Shown here one piece after another: positions 24,001 to 37,030 of a stretch of 64,000 bases of DNA; within the stretch, counting starts at the first letter, position 1, and each line of letters opens with the position of its first letter. The translations under genes and the position numbers were made by a program. Under the pieces are notes generated by a model. That model ran no database searches. It worked only from the letters and a program-made list of their open reading frames with translations, and had not been told where the DNA came from. The stretch comes from Athripsodes cinereus. Lineage: Eukaryota > Arthropoda > Insecta > Trichoptera > Leptoceridae. The DNA is taken from the NCBI GenBank assembly GCA_947579605.1, contig OX388312.1, positions 17,941,313 to 18,005,312 on the forward strand, in the 5' to 3' direction.

Positions 24001-24180
24001 GGATACTAACGCGACGATACACATATACACAATGCACTACACACATATACATTTAACACCCAGACCCAGGACAATTTGAAAAAGGTCATTCTTCACTTTG
24101 CCCTGGCTGGGAATCGAACCCGGGACCTCGTGACTCAAAGGCAAGAGCGTTACCTCCACGCCACATCGGACGTCGGACCA
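24001..24180 (-). mobile_element. tRNA-derived SINE, family 2
   Basis: On the minus strand it starts CCGACGTCCGATGTGGCGTGG, has GGCGTGGAGGTAACGCTCTTG (box A region) and GGGTTCGATTCCCAGCC (canonical box B), then an unrelated body with CACACACATATAC words. The head resembles a tRNA, but the sequence continues into a SINE body and lacks a full acceptor pairing, so it is not called a tRNA gene. It lies directly after the LINE tail ending at 23998. Confidence 0.7.
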
Positions 24181-25944
24181 ATTATTATACGGTTTCAAAA
24201 TGTATCTGAAAGGTGAGAAGATTAACGAATGTCATTAAAAACATTTGATATGAGACAATAGATAGATATTTCATAATCCGATCTAATACATTATTAGACC
24301 ACCATATATTAATTATTTGAATGGATTTGTTGTTACCCACAGAGAGTTTGCCATATTCGTGATAATTATTATTTAATTATACGATTCACCTATGTATGTA
24401 CTGCCATCACTGACGATAATAAATAATAAACGTTAAAACAATAAAATAAAAATATTATAAACTAAATATTGATGATGTGATTGATTGATTACAATCTAAG
24501 TAAATATGTAATCTTACTGGATATAATTTAATTCATTATTGATTAAGACTCTACTATGTAAATATTTCATACTGTTATTAATGACTCTAATCTTGAGGAT
24601 CTACGAAACATTCTGGGAAAATATTATCTTTACATCGTTACAAGATCCTGAAATTATTTGTATTTTAAAATAGGTTCTTTTTTCAACACAAAACAATGAT
24701 ATTTTTTGTGAACTCAAAGGTCAAATAGAAACTTTTGATGTAAAATGATTCATTATTTATTTGTTTTAAATTATAAAGATTTAAGTAGGTATTAATTCGT
24801 TATTTTTAATTTGTTTCGAATTCACATATTCGAGCAATAAAAGTAATTTCAATTTATGTCAAATTATACTATACATAATATATGCTTGAATAAGCAGTTT
24901 TCTGTAGTGCATATCATTTTCAAGTAGCGTTTTATCCTGATGCCATCTAATTAGTATGTCTTATTACAGGAATATTTATGGGTAAACTGTTCCATTGTAT
25001 TGTTAAATCATTACTTATATAATTTAGGTATCACCTTTATCTTCAAGTATAAACGATAAATTAATGATGACTAATAGGTATATAGCTGTTAATTTGGAAA
25101 CAATGTCTTAAAATAATGATAATTATAATTTTTACTATGAGATGTATTAATCAAAGCGTTTGTTATTTCCGTGATATTTCCTTTTGTGAATAACAAAAAT
25201 AACATGGGGGAAGGACAATATAATTAAAACGAGTAATTTAAAGTTAAAATAAGTTCAATATTAATGATTTTAATTATATTCTTGATTATTTTCTATAAGT
25301 AAAAGTACTTCCTTACGATGTTCAAATGAGTGAAATATCCCTCATAAAACACAATAATTTAAAGGATGACGCAAATTAAAAAATGATATTAAGTATAAGA
25401 TAAAGATGTTATTATTTTTTATTCAAGTTATTTTAAATTATTTATTATAAAGGATTGCAAAATTATAATAACAATAACTATAATAATAAAGAACGTACCT
25501 AAACCTACATAGTATGTAACTGTGAGGAAATTTAAATAAGTACAATCATTATTGTTACGAGTGTTATACCTAGATTAATGATATTATACGAAATAGTTTA
25601 CCTCACGTCATCTTTCTGACAGGTTACTTCCATTTTATTATTCACTTTAATTAATGTAATCTCACTGTGATGCATGTAATTATCCATTTGAATGTTTACT
25701 TGTGTAAAGATTATGTTATGAGGCCATGAGATAATCCGTGTATATACATCATATATTGTACTACATAATGTACGACATAACATTATAAGGTAACTATATA
25801 CCTATTACATATAATATACTTATTTGTCAATCTAGGATATCTTTAACTCAACTTTTATTTCGTAGACCTCAATGCAAGCTTCATACTTTAACTACCTTCT
25901 GCAGAGTAAGTCCACTCCCTTTTTGAAAACGTTTTCAAGCTGCA
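24181..25944. other. Intergenic DNA, nothing recognised
   Basis: Strongly AT-rich. No gene or bounded repeat is supported. Confidence 0.5.
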
Positions 25945-26140
25945 ATTTTTTTTTTTTTTTTTTTTTTAAAAAAGATATATCTGGGTTTTGTTTGTTATAA
26001 ACCCAAATACAACCTTATACACCTTTCACAGTAAGCTACTAAAAGCTTGTGTCGTGAAAGGGGAGTTTGCCGGCACCTGGTATCGAACCACCGACCCCAT
26101 GTTCACGAGGCCGAGACTCTACCTCCAGGCTACCGACGAA
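25945..26140 (-). mobile_element. tRNA-derived SINE, family 1, copy 2 (near full length)
   Basis: The minus strand begins CGTCGGTAGCCTGGAGGTAG, then GGTTCGATACC (box B), then the CTTTCACGACACAAGCTTTT body. It finishes with the GGGTTTATAACAAACAAAACC hairpin region and a poly-A tail, seen as a T run at 25947-25967. This is the best copy of the family in the window. The plus-strand frame across it is not a gene. Confidence 0.85.
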
Positions 26141-26159
26141 CTCATTTACTCAATTTATA

Positions 26160-26310
26160 AAGTTATACAAGGAATAATAGAAAAGACGTCCGAGAGGATA
26201 AAGTACAGGGGGTGCCTGGCCAAGAACACCTTGAAGACATCCATGCGAAGATAATAATTATGTGCAATATAAGAAGTTAAAGAACATTGCACAGGACATA
26301 TTATAGTGGT
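26160..26310 (+). pseudogene. Possible LINE ORF C-terminal relic
   Basis: In shifting plus-strand frames one can read basic, Arg-rich residues and then NNYVQYKKLKNIAQDI, which resembles the YVKLKRLAENREEW ending seen at 7830-8085. Degradation makes this tentative. Confidence 0.35.
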
Positions 26311-29300
26311 CTTATTGGTCTTTTGGTAGAAATATTCGATAAATATTTGAGTAGGTATATTATAGAGAAACCAATGATATCAATGTACCTACCTAGTAAT
26401 TATGAAGATTCATGTTCGAAGTTTTATTTTTAACTTAGGAGATTAGACCATATATTCGAAGTCAATACTATTATAGCCTCAACTGTGTTAACCTTTCTAA
26501 GTAGTAAATTTGTGAGTATAGGTAATTATTTATTTTACGGATAGTTTTGTTTGCATGGACGATGTGTATGAAACAAGGTAGACCTTATACATAATAATAT
26601 TTGTGAAGGATAGTATTACACAAAGTAATAATAATAGAATATCCATGTGCTTTTTAAATATATACATTTATTGTGTATTAAAATATTTAAAGTGAGTATA
26701 ATATAACAACACTATTTATTAATGACTAGTATATATTTAAAGATCACGGAAATAAAAGCCTTCATTTATACATATAAGTTACAAAAAAGCGTTGATACTT
26801 TAATTGAATTAAGTGCAAATTCCAAAATATATGCATTTATTATTTGACAGATTTCGTGATTGTTGTTTTAGAGGTGTTGATAGAGTATCCGACTTTGAAT
26901 CGAGAGGAGATCCAGAATTCGTTTAAATTTAGCAGCTAATCTCATGTCTACACAAGTACCTAAGTACATATAGGTATCAGGATTTATAAGATGATTATAG
27001 CCCTTTGTTCATGAGTGGTTGTAAGCGGACTGCGAATACGTAAATGGAAAAAAAGTATTGCAGATCCTGTTTTACTCAGTCGATTTGAATATTATACTGT
27101 GTCAGTTGAGTGCAGAATTTAACTTTAAATAAAAGAGTATGTTGAAACCAAGATTTGATTCTTAACGTGGTGTTTTAAGGAAGGGTCACATTCGAAGAGC
27201 CAAAGAGCCGCATGCAAACTGCTAACCCTGGTTTATTAACCCTGGTTTGTTAACCATTGGTTCATAACGTTGTGAGGATATGTTTGTGTGAAGACAAAAG
27301 ATAAATACATCACATTGGTATAATCTTAAACATACAGCTGAGCTTCTGGCTACCCCACTTATGGAATTATCGTGGGTCATGTTACAAATCACATACAGTG
27401 GTGGTTCTAAGTTTTGCGGGGTCTCGGGCAAGGCAATTTTAAGGGAGTCCCTGAAGGTAGTAAGGTATGGAAAATTTGAATAATACCCTGCTTTTCAAAT
27501 TTCCACCATATCGTAGGCAAAATTTTGCGTCAGGTTAAGAAAATTCACGATGTTTGGCTTGTGCAGGAGTTTTGAAAAAGAGGTAAATTGTTGGTTTTAT
27601 TTTTTTTCTTTGCAGTTTTAAAAATACTTTTTTTTTAAATTGCGCGCGGCAGCTATACCGGGCCCTTGCCGCGCGCTAGTGCGAGAACAGTAGGTAGGTA
27701 CAATCATTTGCATAACTATAACGAATGTTAAAAATAAACAAACAACAATAAGTTAATATAATTAAACACACATAGGTACGTAGTTACAAAATATTGTTGA
27801 ATTGACAGACAATGAACAATAAAAATACTAATAACATGTTCAGCATATTTTTTAAAATTAAAAGTTGAAAGAAATAAATATGTATCACTAACTTAATGGC
27901 TATTAAAACATTCAATAAAACCACAGCTCTCTGTGAATCATAACATTATTATTTTGTTATTTGTTCAGTACGTATGTATATGTCAAGGCCAGAAAGATTA
28001 TTTCATAAATATATATAATTTATATTTATTTTTTATATAATTACTTCAATGGTGCTGTACCTACATTATTTTATCTATTTGAATCCAGGGAAATTACTCC
28101 CGACGCCGCATCGTCTTAGTTTTATAAGATCTAATCTGGTAAATATCTCACATAAGTTTACTTGACGTTAAAGAAAATAGGCTATTTGGTTTATACATAT
28201 ATTTAATATTATTAAGATATTCAGTAAAATTATCAGATAATGAAATCCACAATCTGTTGAAATATATATTAATGTGATATATCTAAGAGTGCTAAATAAG
28301 GCTCTAAATGACGTAGCGTCGAAAGTAATCCTCTCGTGTAACTAACGTGACGAATTGTCAAATATACCGGAAAACTTAGAAGCCAGTTTAAATTACTTAT
28401 AATAAATTATTCATATTAATTGTTATTTCTTTATTTCTCAGTTGAATAATCCAATACATAGGCTTTTTATATTGTTGTTAATATGAGTGACATCATCATT
28501 CGTAATTTTAATCGATATATTATCCATGAGTCAAATTTTGCTGATTATTAACTCCGCAATCACGACACAAGCATATTATATTGTAAAGATGTTTGGGGGT
28601 GTATTTTGAATAGGTTTATTTGAAACTCAATTTCATGGTACTTGACTATACAAGTTTAAATGGATATGAAATCATGTTTTTTATATTGTGAAAATAACAT
28701 ATTTTTTAGGTGCATGCAATGCTGTTTTGAGCAGATAATTAGGAGTTTGAATTTATTTCGGCAATACTATTCAAAATTATTACAATACATATATTTAATA
28801 TATCTCTTACATTCTATCTAGATGGTAAACTGATAAAACGTTATTAAACACATCTGCAATCATCTAATAAAAAATCATATTAAATAAGAGAATATTGCAC
28901 CAAAATAACATGTAATAAATATTAAATTGCACACCCATAATCTCAGTGGTTTGATTCGCAATAATTATATATATATTTTGATTATTATTTTAATAAGTGT
29001 AATCGTTACGTCACGCTAAAATAGCTCTTAGTGAATTGAGCGATTAATTTGAAAGTGTTATCTAGACACCTATACTAATAAATTCATTTGGTACATACAT
29101 TTATCTTCTTGCATATTATAATATATGTTAAGTATAAATAATTTGTAATAAATTGGTGTAATGTTCTGTGAGAAATAAAATGTAATGACGCCTTTCAAAA
29201 TATTAACACGAAAATGTAAACATTAATAATTAGCTCCTGGGTAGTTTAAGTAATGAAGTAAGTTTACATGTAAAGGAGATTATTTTCCAGAATTTATATT

Positions 29301-29343
29301 TTTTTAAGTATCATGGAAAATACTATACTATTAATATTACTAT
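26311..29343. other. Intergenic DNA with a GC-rich hairpin
   Basis: Contains a degenerate SINE-like head near 26880-26945, the perfect GC-rich hairpin at 27642-27676, and a repeat A scrap near 27349 (CTGGCTACCCCACTT). No gene is supported. Confidence 0.45.
27642..27676. repeat. GC-rich hairpin in AT-rich DNA
   Basis: GCGCGCGGCA at 27642-27651 pairs with TGCCGCGCGC at 27667-27676 across a 15-nt loop (GCTATACCGGGCCCT). It stands out sharply from the AT-rich surroundings. It is probably one end of a DNA transposon, but no partner terminus was confirmed. Confidence 0.7.
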
Positions 29344-29815
29344 ACTATACCCTCACGCCATGTCCCAGGTGGGGTAGGCAGAGAGAACGGAACGCCATAT
29401 AGATCTATCCTTACTTACTTCTCTCGCTTCCTCTTCATTCTTCCAATTTCTCATATATGCACACCGATTTATTTTACTCAACATGCGGCCGTCTTTGAGA
29501 ATTTGATCCACGTGGTTCTTGGACGTTCACGCTTCTTCACACCCCTTCTTTCAGATAAATAATCCTCTTCGTCATCCTTTCATCGTGCATTCGCTCAACA
29601 TGTCCTAACCATGTTACCTTGTTTACCTACACGCATTCTGTCCACAACACTCCTCTCGTATACGCTCATTCTCTTGATATCCTCATTCTTCACTCTATCC
29701 CGCAACGTTTTACCAACTATTTTTCTCAGTGAACGCATCTCCACAGCATTTATTTCACTCTCGCCCTTCTTCAGCAACGTTCAAGTTTCGTTTGCATACA
29801 CAAGTTTGTAAACTT
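29344..29815 (-). pseudogene. LINE ORF C-terminus plus 3' UTR and simple-repeat tail
   Basis: A minus-strand frame (29595-29777) reads KKGESEINAVEMRSLRKIVG then RDRVKNEDI, the typical post-RT region of non-LTR elements. Downstream, frames continue brokenly through DYLSERRGVKKRERPRTTW. The 3' UTR ends with CATGGCGTGAGGG and a TATAG-rich tail (plus strand near 29320-29350). This links the ORF type to the repeat A family. Confidence 0.6.
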
Positions 29816-29999
29816 ATCATATCAATAAAATAAACTTCAGCACATACTTAGCAAAGAATCTAACTAAGAGTTTTCAGAATTATTGAATTATCATCTAACT
29901 ACCTATATTTACCATAACGGGATAGCTTGGTAACCAATAGACTAATGGTATGTAATAAGCGTGCAGGTTGTCTTCTTTGCGCCAAAAAAATTAAAAATT

Positions 30000-30280
30000 C
30001 AGAGTGGGTGGCATATCCCATCGCTGAATTATTTGATAATGTACATTTTTAATTGTATTGTATACATTTTTTGATGTTTGTAGACTGTATAATGTTGTTA
30101 ATTTGTCATGTATTGTAAAAGACAAATGCCGTTTATTGTCCAAAATAAAAATAAAATAAATAAAATGCCAGCTTTTTACAGGACACTCGAAAACTTATAG
30201 AGAAAATTGAGAGACCTTTACTTTTTTTAGTACTTCACGGAACACACATGGCCATATTTAAGTAAAAAAAATAATACGTG
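30000..30280. mobile_element. Repeat A copy interrupted by a LINE tail
   Basis: GGGTGGCATATCCCATCGCTGAA near 30006 and CTTTTTACAGGACACTCGAAAA near 30174 are consecutive parts of repeat A at 54415-54682. Between them at about 30060-30165 lies foreign sequence ending in AAAATAAAATAAATAAAA, a plus-strand LINE 3' end. This is a nested insertion. Confidence 0.6.
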
Positions 30281-33159
30281 GAAAAAGTGTAGGACATTGT
30301 AAAAAAAGGAGATAGAAAACTGTCCTTCATTGTAAAAATAGCCCATAATGTTAAAAATATATATATCTTCATTCATACAATTCAGGATTTTTTATCATTG
30401 GCAAACACGATATTCAATTACCAAAATAATCTCTAATTATTTGGTTTCAGTGTTGCTATATTTCATAACCATTTCGAAGTTAATTTATTCAATACGATGA
30501 AATTTTTTGTCCATGGATGGTACCTATTAAGTAAACTTTTCTTTATTTTCATATATTTTCTTGTCAGTTTTGTGACATGGTCTCGGTAAAACTATTAAAT
30601 CTTTAAAATATTGAAAATGTTTTAGCCCGCAAGTCGTGCTAAAAGGATAAGAACTTACATTTATACATATTTATGAACGGACTCAATATTTATGTGTAGA
30701 ATTGTAGATTAATATCAAATCGCTTAATATAATAGGCATACTATGTATTTAAGATTTAATGGTAAGAAGCGAAAGAAACATAAAAAAAAATGTTTATCTG
30801 TTTTCAATATGAACACAGTAGATAATAACCTCGAGCCATCTATCAAGAACAGAAAAATAATAATATTAATACCAATATAATGTCTAGTCCCCACTCTTCC
30901 GAAAGTTTGCATCTTATTATCTTCAATCTACATAATATACCTGAATAACATATAATTTTACCTTGGCTATTTATTATTACGAATCAATTTATTTTTGGAC
31001 TCTATGGAAATAATGATTTTTATTAAAATTATGATTTGATCAATAAATTCAACGCAAGGTTTAATTTCATGCAGAACCATAATAAATGTAATTTATTTTG
31101 GGAGATGTAGGTATTATAATTTATGTCCAGATCAATAAATGAATATTGCTTTAAGCAACTATATTAATTGATGGAAAATCAAAATAAAAGTTATTGCAAA
31201 AAAAAAATTGGCAATTAGTATAAGCAATTAAAAAATAAATCCATAATAATTATGTATCCTGTGATTTAACACTAATAATTAGGTATTTTTTTATTATGCA
31301 GTTTAGCTGAAATGTTTCACAATGATTAAAGTGATACATATCTCCTGGAAAATGCCTTCCTCAAGTCAGAAAAATCTTAGTTCAATAAATAAAAAGGCTC
31401 ATTATTATTTGCTTTTTGGTTCCACTCATTTATGATATTGTTTAAAATGAGCATATTGATCGATGGTAAAACCAAAAACTCTGTTGTGATAAATATTTTG
31501 AATATTTAGGCTTAAATAGTTTGTAAGTTAATAGCTATGAAATCATAGATATATTGGTATATTATAAAACTAGGAAACTCATTGCAAATACCTCATCGGA
31601 GTAGATACACTGTGATTTCCCCTACGTATGACTGTGCCTTATTGAACTTATTCAGAACACGTATTTTTATCCGGAGATGATTATTAAAATCCATATGGTA
31701 CATAACACAAGCCTACGGAATATGAATAGGCTAGCTGCATACAAAATTATTCAGATTATACTGCTAAATGTCTTTTACTGGAAATACCTAAGTTGATACA
31801 TAAGTAGGCGATACACACACAGTCTATAGACTTAAATGATGAATCATAATAGTATTAATCAGACAAAAATCACTTGTGAATTTCCGAATAAAACACAAAT
31901 TTACACGAATAATAAAAACACTTATACTATTGTTAAACAATCGAGTCTGATTTGTATTCTTCATACGATAAAGAAATTGCGGATTGACAAATTTTATGAT
32001 GCATGTATTCGCGTACCTAACTCAAGTAGATAAACATGATCAATTTGTATTTCTTTTGGATGACCAAAACAATAAAACATGACTATTTCAGAATAAAATG
32101 CGTAAACGGAAAGTACACAGAATTAGTTTTTCAGATTATATAACTGACATTTGAATACTAACATAATATCTACTTTGTTACTATTGTTTTGAAATAATCT
32201 CATTTAGGTTTACGCAACATATACCTACCTATTCACATTTTATGACAACATTAAAACCTTTCATTATAATGAATTCATTCATAAAAATCCCACATTTAGA
32301 GCAAATTATTATACTAAACAGAGAGTTTTCACCACAATGACATAGTAAGTCTTTGTTTTACTATAGTGCTTATGTCAAAAGTTTGCTCATTCGCTAAATC
32401 AATAATTTATTGTAGGTTTGTACATAGTTTAAATTTATAGGAGAGAAGTAAAGTTTTTAAGTCTTATTGTAATAAACACTCTTCTAATATTATATTTATA
32501 TTCGTTATCAAGGTTATTAATGGCAAGGGGATACTATTTTTAAATGTATTTAAATAAAGCGATATCATTATGGTAATGGTTTTTAACATTATTAAGATAC
32601 AGATTCCCATGGGTATCAATATTTCCGCGAATTACACACATGTGAAATATATCTATTATAATAGCATCGTATATTATAATTTGATAAATATTCAGTATAA
32701 CTAGTAGTACCTAGTAATGAGTGAGTAAATATGTAATTAATTTAAAAATATAATATTATGACCTCGCTTCATATCTACATATTATGTACATATGTAAACG
32801 TTGATCTGTCTGTATTCGGTTGCAAGGATGGAACAAGAAATGTAGTAAGTATAATAAAGTTAAAAAATATACATATGAGCATTACAAACTTAATTTATGT
32901 TTTTGTTGTGTTCATGAAATTGAGCAATATTAAGTGTAATATAATATGTTGACGGACTAGAGGGATGAAAACACACTAAAATGAAAAACATCGGATATCT
33001 AACGTAGACGTTTTTTATTTTTGCTAAATTAATTTCAGATTTGACAATAATACTTTTTAGTGAGAAAAATGGCAAAGTTTTGCAAAATAAATTTCATAAA
33101 TAATATGACTTCATTATATTAGCAGAACGTAATATATATTTTAATTTAACAAACTTTTT
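30281..33159. other. Intergenic DNA, nothing recognised
   Basis: AT-rich without supported genes, RNAs or bounded repeats. Confidence 0.5.
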
Positions 33160-33540
33160 ATCTATCTATCCATCCTCAAATACCACACCCCTTACAAGGT
33201 AGGTAGAAAAGATGAATCATCAATTCAATATATAATTCGGTAGTTACATGGCATTAGGTTGTATCTCACTAAAACATAATTTTACAGGAGAGCAAAAACA
33301 AAGTTTGCAAAAGAGATGCAAATTTCGCTCAAATTTATTTTATTTATTTATTTATTTATCATTCAATTTACGGCCAAAGTGCCATTTACAAAATATATAC
33401 ATATACATAGAATTTATACATTGGTGTTAATCATTTAAGTAACTCATACACACAGTTATTGATGTGATATAAAAAAAGAATCTAATCCCACAATGGACTA
33501 CATCTAGAAGTCGAGGTGGGCAAGGTCTTTGGATGGAGAA
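33160..33540 (-). mobile_element. Repeat A scrap and LINE 3' tail
   Basis: TATCTATCTATCCATCC followed by a diverged CACACCCCTTACAAGG at 33160-33215 looks like the simple-repeat end of repeat A. At 33325-33345 a (TTTA)n tract begins another minus-strand LINE 3' end, running to about 33540. Both are non-coding. Confidence 0.45.
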
Positions 33541-34910
33541 AGAAAAAAAGAAGCATTAATATAACAAACCATAAGTACCTACATAACAAATACACATTTC
33601 GAGCATTATATATTAAAATGAAAATAATTATTATTTCTACAAGATAGATGTAACATTCACTTAATAATTTCTTCCAGTTTAAAGATATTTGAGTTTTTTT
33701 ACCATGTTGATGAAAACAATCTTTCTACATATGTCAATAAGTTACACCTTTTTTTTCTCTTTATTCCGACTATTAAGAGACATATCCTTTTGCCACATCA
33801 AAGATTACACTGTTTTGAACATTTCATGGAACAAACTTGAAAAACGCAAAAAATGCGAGACACAATCTATTGCCCTGTAACTACCGAATTATTAAACACT
33901 TCATTCGTTTTTTTCACATTCGTGTGGTTGTTTTTATTAGAAGTAAGAATATATTTCAGCCCTGCAGTTCAGCTTCATCGTTTTCCTATATTATTGTTAG
34001 ACAAGCAGTCATGGTCGCAGTATTACTATATTATAATGACTCATATTATAACCTACTGCATCTTATCTACATAATATGTATTATACCATCACACATTATA
34101 ACTAGCAGATTATTATTAACATTAGTAAGAAAAATACAGTTTACTCTCTTGATGATTAATTTTATCCATTAATCCATAAATTATAATTTGACTATTCTGA
34201 AAAAAATGTTTATACTGTACCGATAAAATAGTGATGCTTCTGATTGCAAATAATTTAAATACATTATTTTCCCTACCATTATCAAGTACCTTTCCGCCCC
34301 TTTCACAGCGATTAAAATGAAAAATAAAAAAACTGGTTTTTGGATTAAAAATGTGAAGTACCTATCCAAAATCCAATGATTTCACAGTGCGTAAATCTTA
34401 GTCAATCAATAGTTAGTCCATTGCCACATATCAGGCCAGGTAGATTGAGTACGTAGTAAAAAAATTAAAATATTGTTACATATGAAGATATTTATAGGAG
34501 AAATAAGCGATCGCATGGAATACTAAAAAACAGATTGAGTAATTCCAAGTATTCGTTTATAGAGCATTTAAAGCTCATGAAAGTAATATTTTTTCGACAG
34601 CAATGAGGATAAAATGAAATACCCGAAAGTCCTTCAATACAGCTTACATAAAAAGGTGGAAATAATCTTGTAAAATGGAGTTTTTTCCATTGCATTTAAG
34701 GCTATGTCATAAATGTAATAATACATAGTAGGTACCTATATCTCTTGTTAATGAGGTAATTAAACACAAAAAGCTATTGATATTAAATTTTAATATATTA
34801 TTTGTGTGCTTGTATAACTAAAACTATTCTCATCGAAAATAAGAAGTATGTACTTAATGTCATAAAGCACACAAATGTTACATATTTGTATCCTAATGAA
34901 CTTATTTTTA
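33541..34910. other. Intergenic DNA, nothing recognised
   Basis: The overlapping plus-strand frames at 33837-34172 are of low credibility: AT-rich codons and no domains. Confidence 0.45.
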
Positions 34911-35090
34911 TCTATTCCCTTATACCATGTACCCAGAGTAGTAGGCAGAGTAGATGCAGCTAAAGACACGCTTGTCTCTACGCATCCCGATGTCTTTTAC
35001 TCAATATGTGTCTAATATCCTTGAAGAATTTATTCAGCTCTCGAATATCTGCATTTTCCTGGACGTCTTACTTTTAGGTTTCGTACTTTA
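34911..35090 (-). mobile_element. LINE 3'-UTR fragment related to 29344-29560
   Basis: TACCATGTACCCAGAGTAGTAGGCAGAG, TTTACTCAATATGTGTCTAATATC and TCCTGGACGTCTTAC follow the same order as similar words near 29350, 29470 and 29515. It is thus a diverged sibling of that element's 3' region. Confidence 0.5.
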
Positions 35091-35564
35091 TATCGTTGAT
35101 GTTTAATTACGTATAGTCGAAAATTTATTTTAACGGTGACTAGATTCACAGTAAATACGCGGAAGATATAAGTTTTTTTTTAATAAACATGTGTAGATTA
35201 ATGAGTATGTTTCAACAAAGAAATATACATGTTTACAAAAACTGTTATATTATTTATGAAGAAAATATATTACTATCAATATGAAATAAACAAGAAATAT
35301 ATACGTCTAAAACAGAGATAAACCTACAAAATATCAAGACAATTATAAGCAATGAGATTTGTAACATTGACTATACGTACATATTAATAGAATATAATAT
35401 GTACAATGGAAAACAGCGTGAATGAAAATGATGAGATATGCATGACTGAGATTAGGAATGCGTAGAAGAAAGCGGTAAAGCTATAGACCATTATTGTGTT
35501 CCAGACAGACTCATCAAATCTAGTGGGCTGAAGAATCTCGCGCGGTGACTGGAGGAAGACCATC

Positions 35565-35982
35565 ATCTTCCCCCTATATCGTCCCTCTTCTGACTAACAG
35601 TCGTATCTGCCTAAATGTAAATTGTTCAGGAGAGCTTTTTTTTGTGTTTTGTCGTGCATATTTTCTTCTCTCCTAGTTATATGATACAGTGTTAATATAT
35701 TACATTATTTTATTTGTACCTATTTTTATATATATCAATATCATTTTCGTGATGAAATTTTGAGGAATCAGTAGATACAGCACATTTTATTTAGAATAAT
35801 TCGTAAATACGACAACAAATCAGAAGGCTATTCCAGGATAACGGTAACAGTTACAGATGTGATCTTCAGTGAGAACATGCAGGGCATATATAAGTACACA
35901 TTGGTGATCATTACTCATATCATTTCGCCAAAAATGTCAGATGCGACAGTTGGTCAGAAGAGAGATGATATAAGGGAAAAGG
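35565..35982. repeat. Inverted repeat pair, ~45-bp arms
   Basis: The complement of 35565-35617 (reading CAGATACGACTGTTAGTCAG and onward) matches 35933-35982 (CAGATGCGACAGTTGGTCAG) over about 39 bases with roughly six changes. The arms are about 320 bp apart. It may be a degraded TIR element or two retroelement scraps in opposite orientation; a reverse-transcriptase relic starts just to the right. Confidence 0.55.
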
Positions 35983-36019
35983 TTTTTAAATTGAATGTTG
36001 GAGTTATCGGTCGTTTGAC

Positions 36020-36240
36020 TTTCTGAGTTTAATAGAGAAATTGTATGGTAGAATTCTAATTAAGAGACTACGAAAAACAACTGAATGAAAGATATGGGAC
36101 GCACAAGGAGCTTTCTAGCGGAGGGTGCACCAATGAATTCTTCGCCCTACGAATGGTTGTAGAGAAGTTTCTGGGTAAACACCAGAAGCTTTTCTGTGCG
36201 TTCGTGGATTTGGAGAAAGAATATGATTGAGTTTTTTCTT
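36020..36240 (+). pseudogene. Reverse transcriptase relic
   Basis: Pieced together across frames, the plus strand reads EKLYGRILIKRLRK, then KIWDAQGAF and finally LFCAFVDLEKEYD followed by a stop. These correspond to the RT region from the YR-type motif through the first catalytic Asp (VDLEKAYD). Several stops and frame changes show it is dead. Confidence 0.65.
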
Positions 36241-36892
36241 TTTTACTAAATATTGATAATATTTTATGTTTGTTTACAGCTTACAGGAAAAAAATTAAGG
36301 AAAATATACGTTATATTTTTACTATACATACTGTAAAAAAATAATTAATAAATACTGAAATAAGATTTCGTTAAAATATATCTCTTCTTTTATTATTCTT
36401 ATCTGACAGTGAAAGGATTGTCAAGGTGGATTTATGATATAACCAGTGTTGTACATTACTAATACCTTTTATGCATGTTTATCAACATAAAGGTAGAGCT
36501 ATGGTTTGGCAGTGAAATTGGAAACTTACATCTTTTGAATCAGAAATCTTGTAAATATAGTTGTACATATAAATATAAAACCTTGATCAATAAGAAAAGT
36601 TCCGCCACTGATATAACCTTTATATATTGCAATACAATAAAATATTGCCATAGGTCAAATGCCATTTACGAACATTTACCTTTGAGCTTTCACAAATATC
36701 TGTAGAAGTTTCAAATAAAGTATCCACAACATTGTTACGTATGAATGGATAATGGTAGGTACATTAAATTCAAATATAGTATTAATTTATTATTCCTCTA
36801 GTAAAAATAACATTTTACTAATGATACTCAAGAGATTAAAAAGGGAAACAAAATTACAATTTTCTGTAATTAATATTGTCGCCCGATGGTAC

Positions 36893-37030
36893 TTGGTGGA
36901 AGTTCATGTTCTTCTTCTTCCAAGTCGGTCTCTCAATGCTGAGGATCGTGACCACCATGACCCCAACCAAGCAACAAGCTCCTCCACCGTGCCCTGTCCT
37001 CCGCCTGCCTAAACGCCTCACATACTGTTA
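36893..37030 (-). pseudogene. LINE ORF C-terminal stub
   Basis: The minus strand reads AFRQAEDRARWRSLL, then GWGHGGHDPQH and a stop followed by ETDLEEEE. This EDR.RW...GGHDPQH ending with an acidic run is a familiar insect LINE terminus. It is isolated and truncated. Confidence 0.65.

Noticed and set aside
24095..24175. Possible tRNA gene
   Set aside because: Box A and box B are good, but no full cloverleaf could be drawn and the sequence continues into a SINE body.
33837..34172. Overlapping 111- and 73-codon plus-strand frames
   Set aside because: AT-driven composition, no recognisable domain, no promoter or polyadenylation context.
35384..35566. 60-codon hydrophobic minus-strand frame
   Set aside because: No family recognised; it overlaps the arm of an inverted repeat and lies in retroelement debris.
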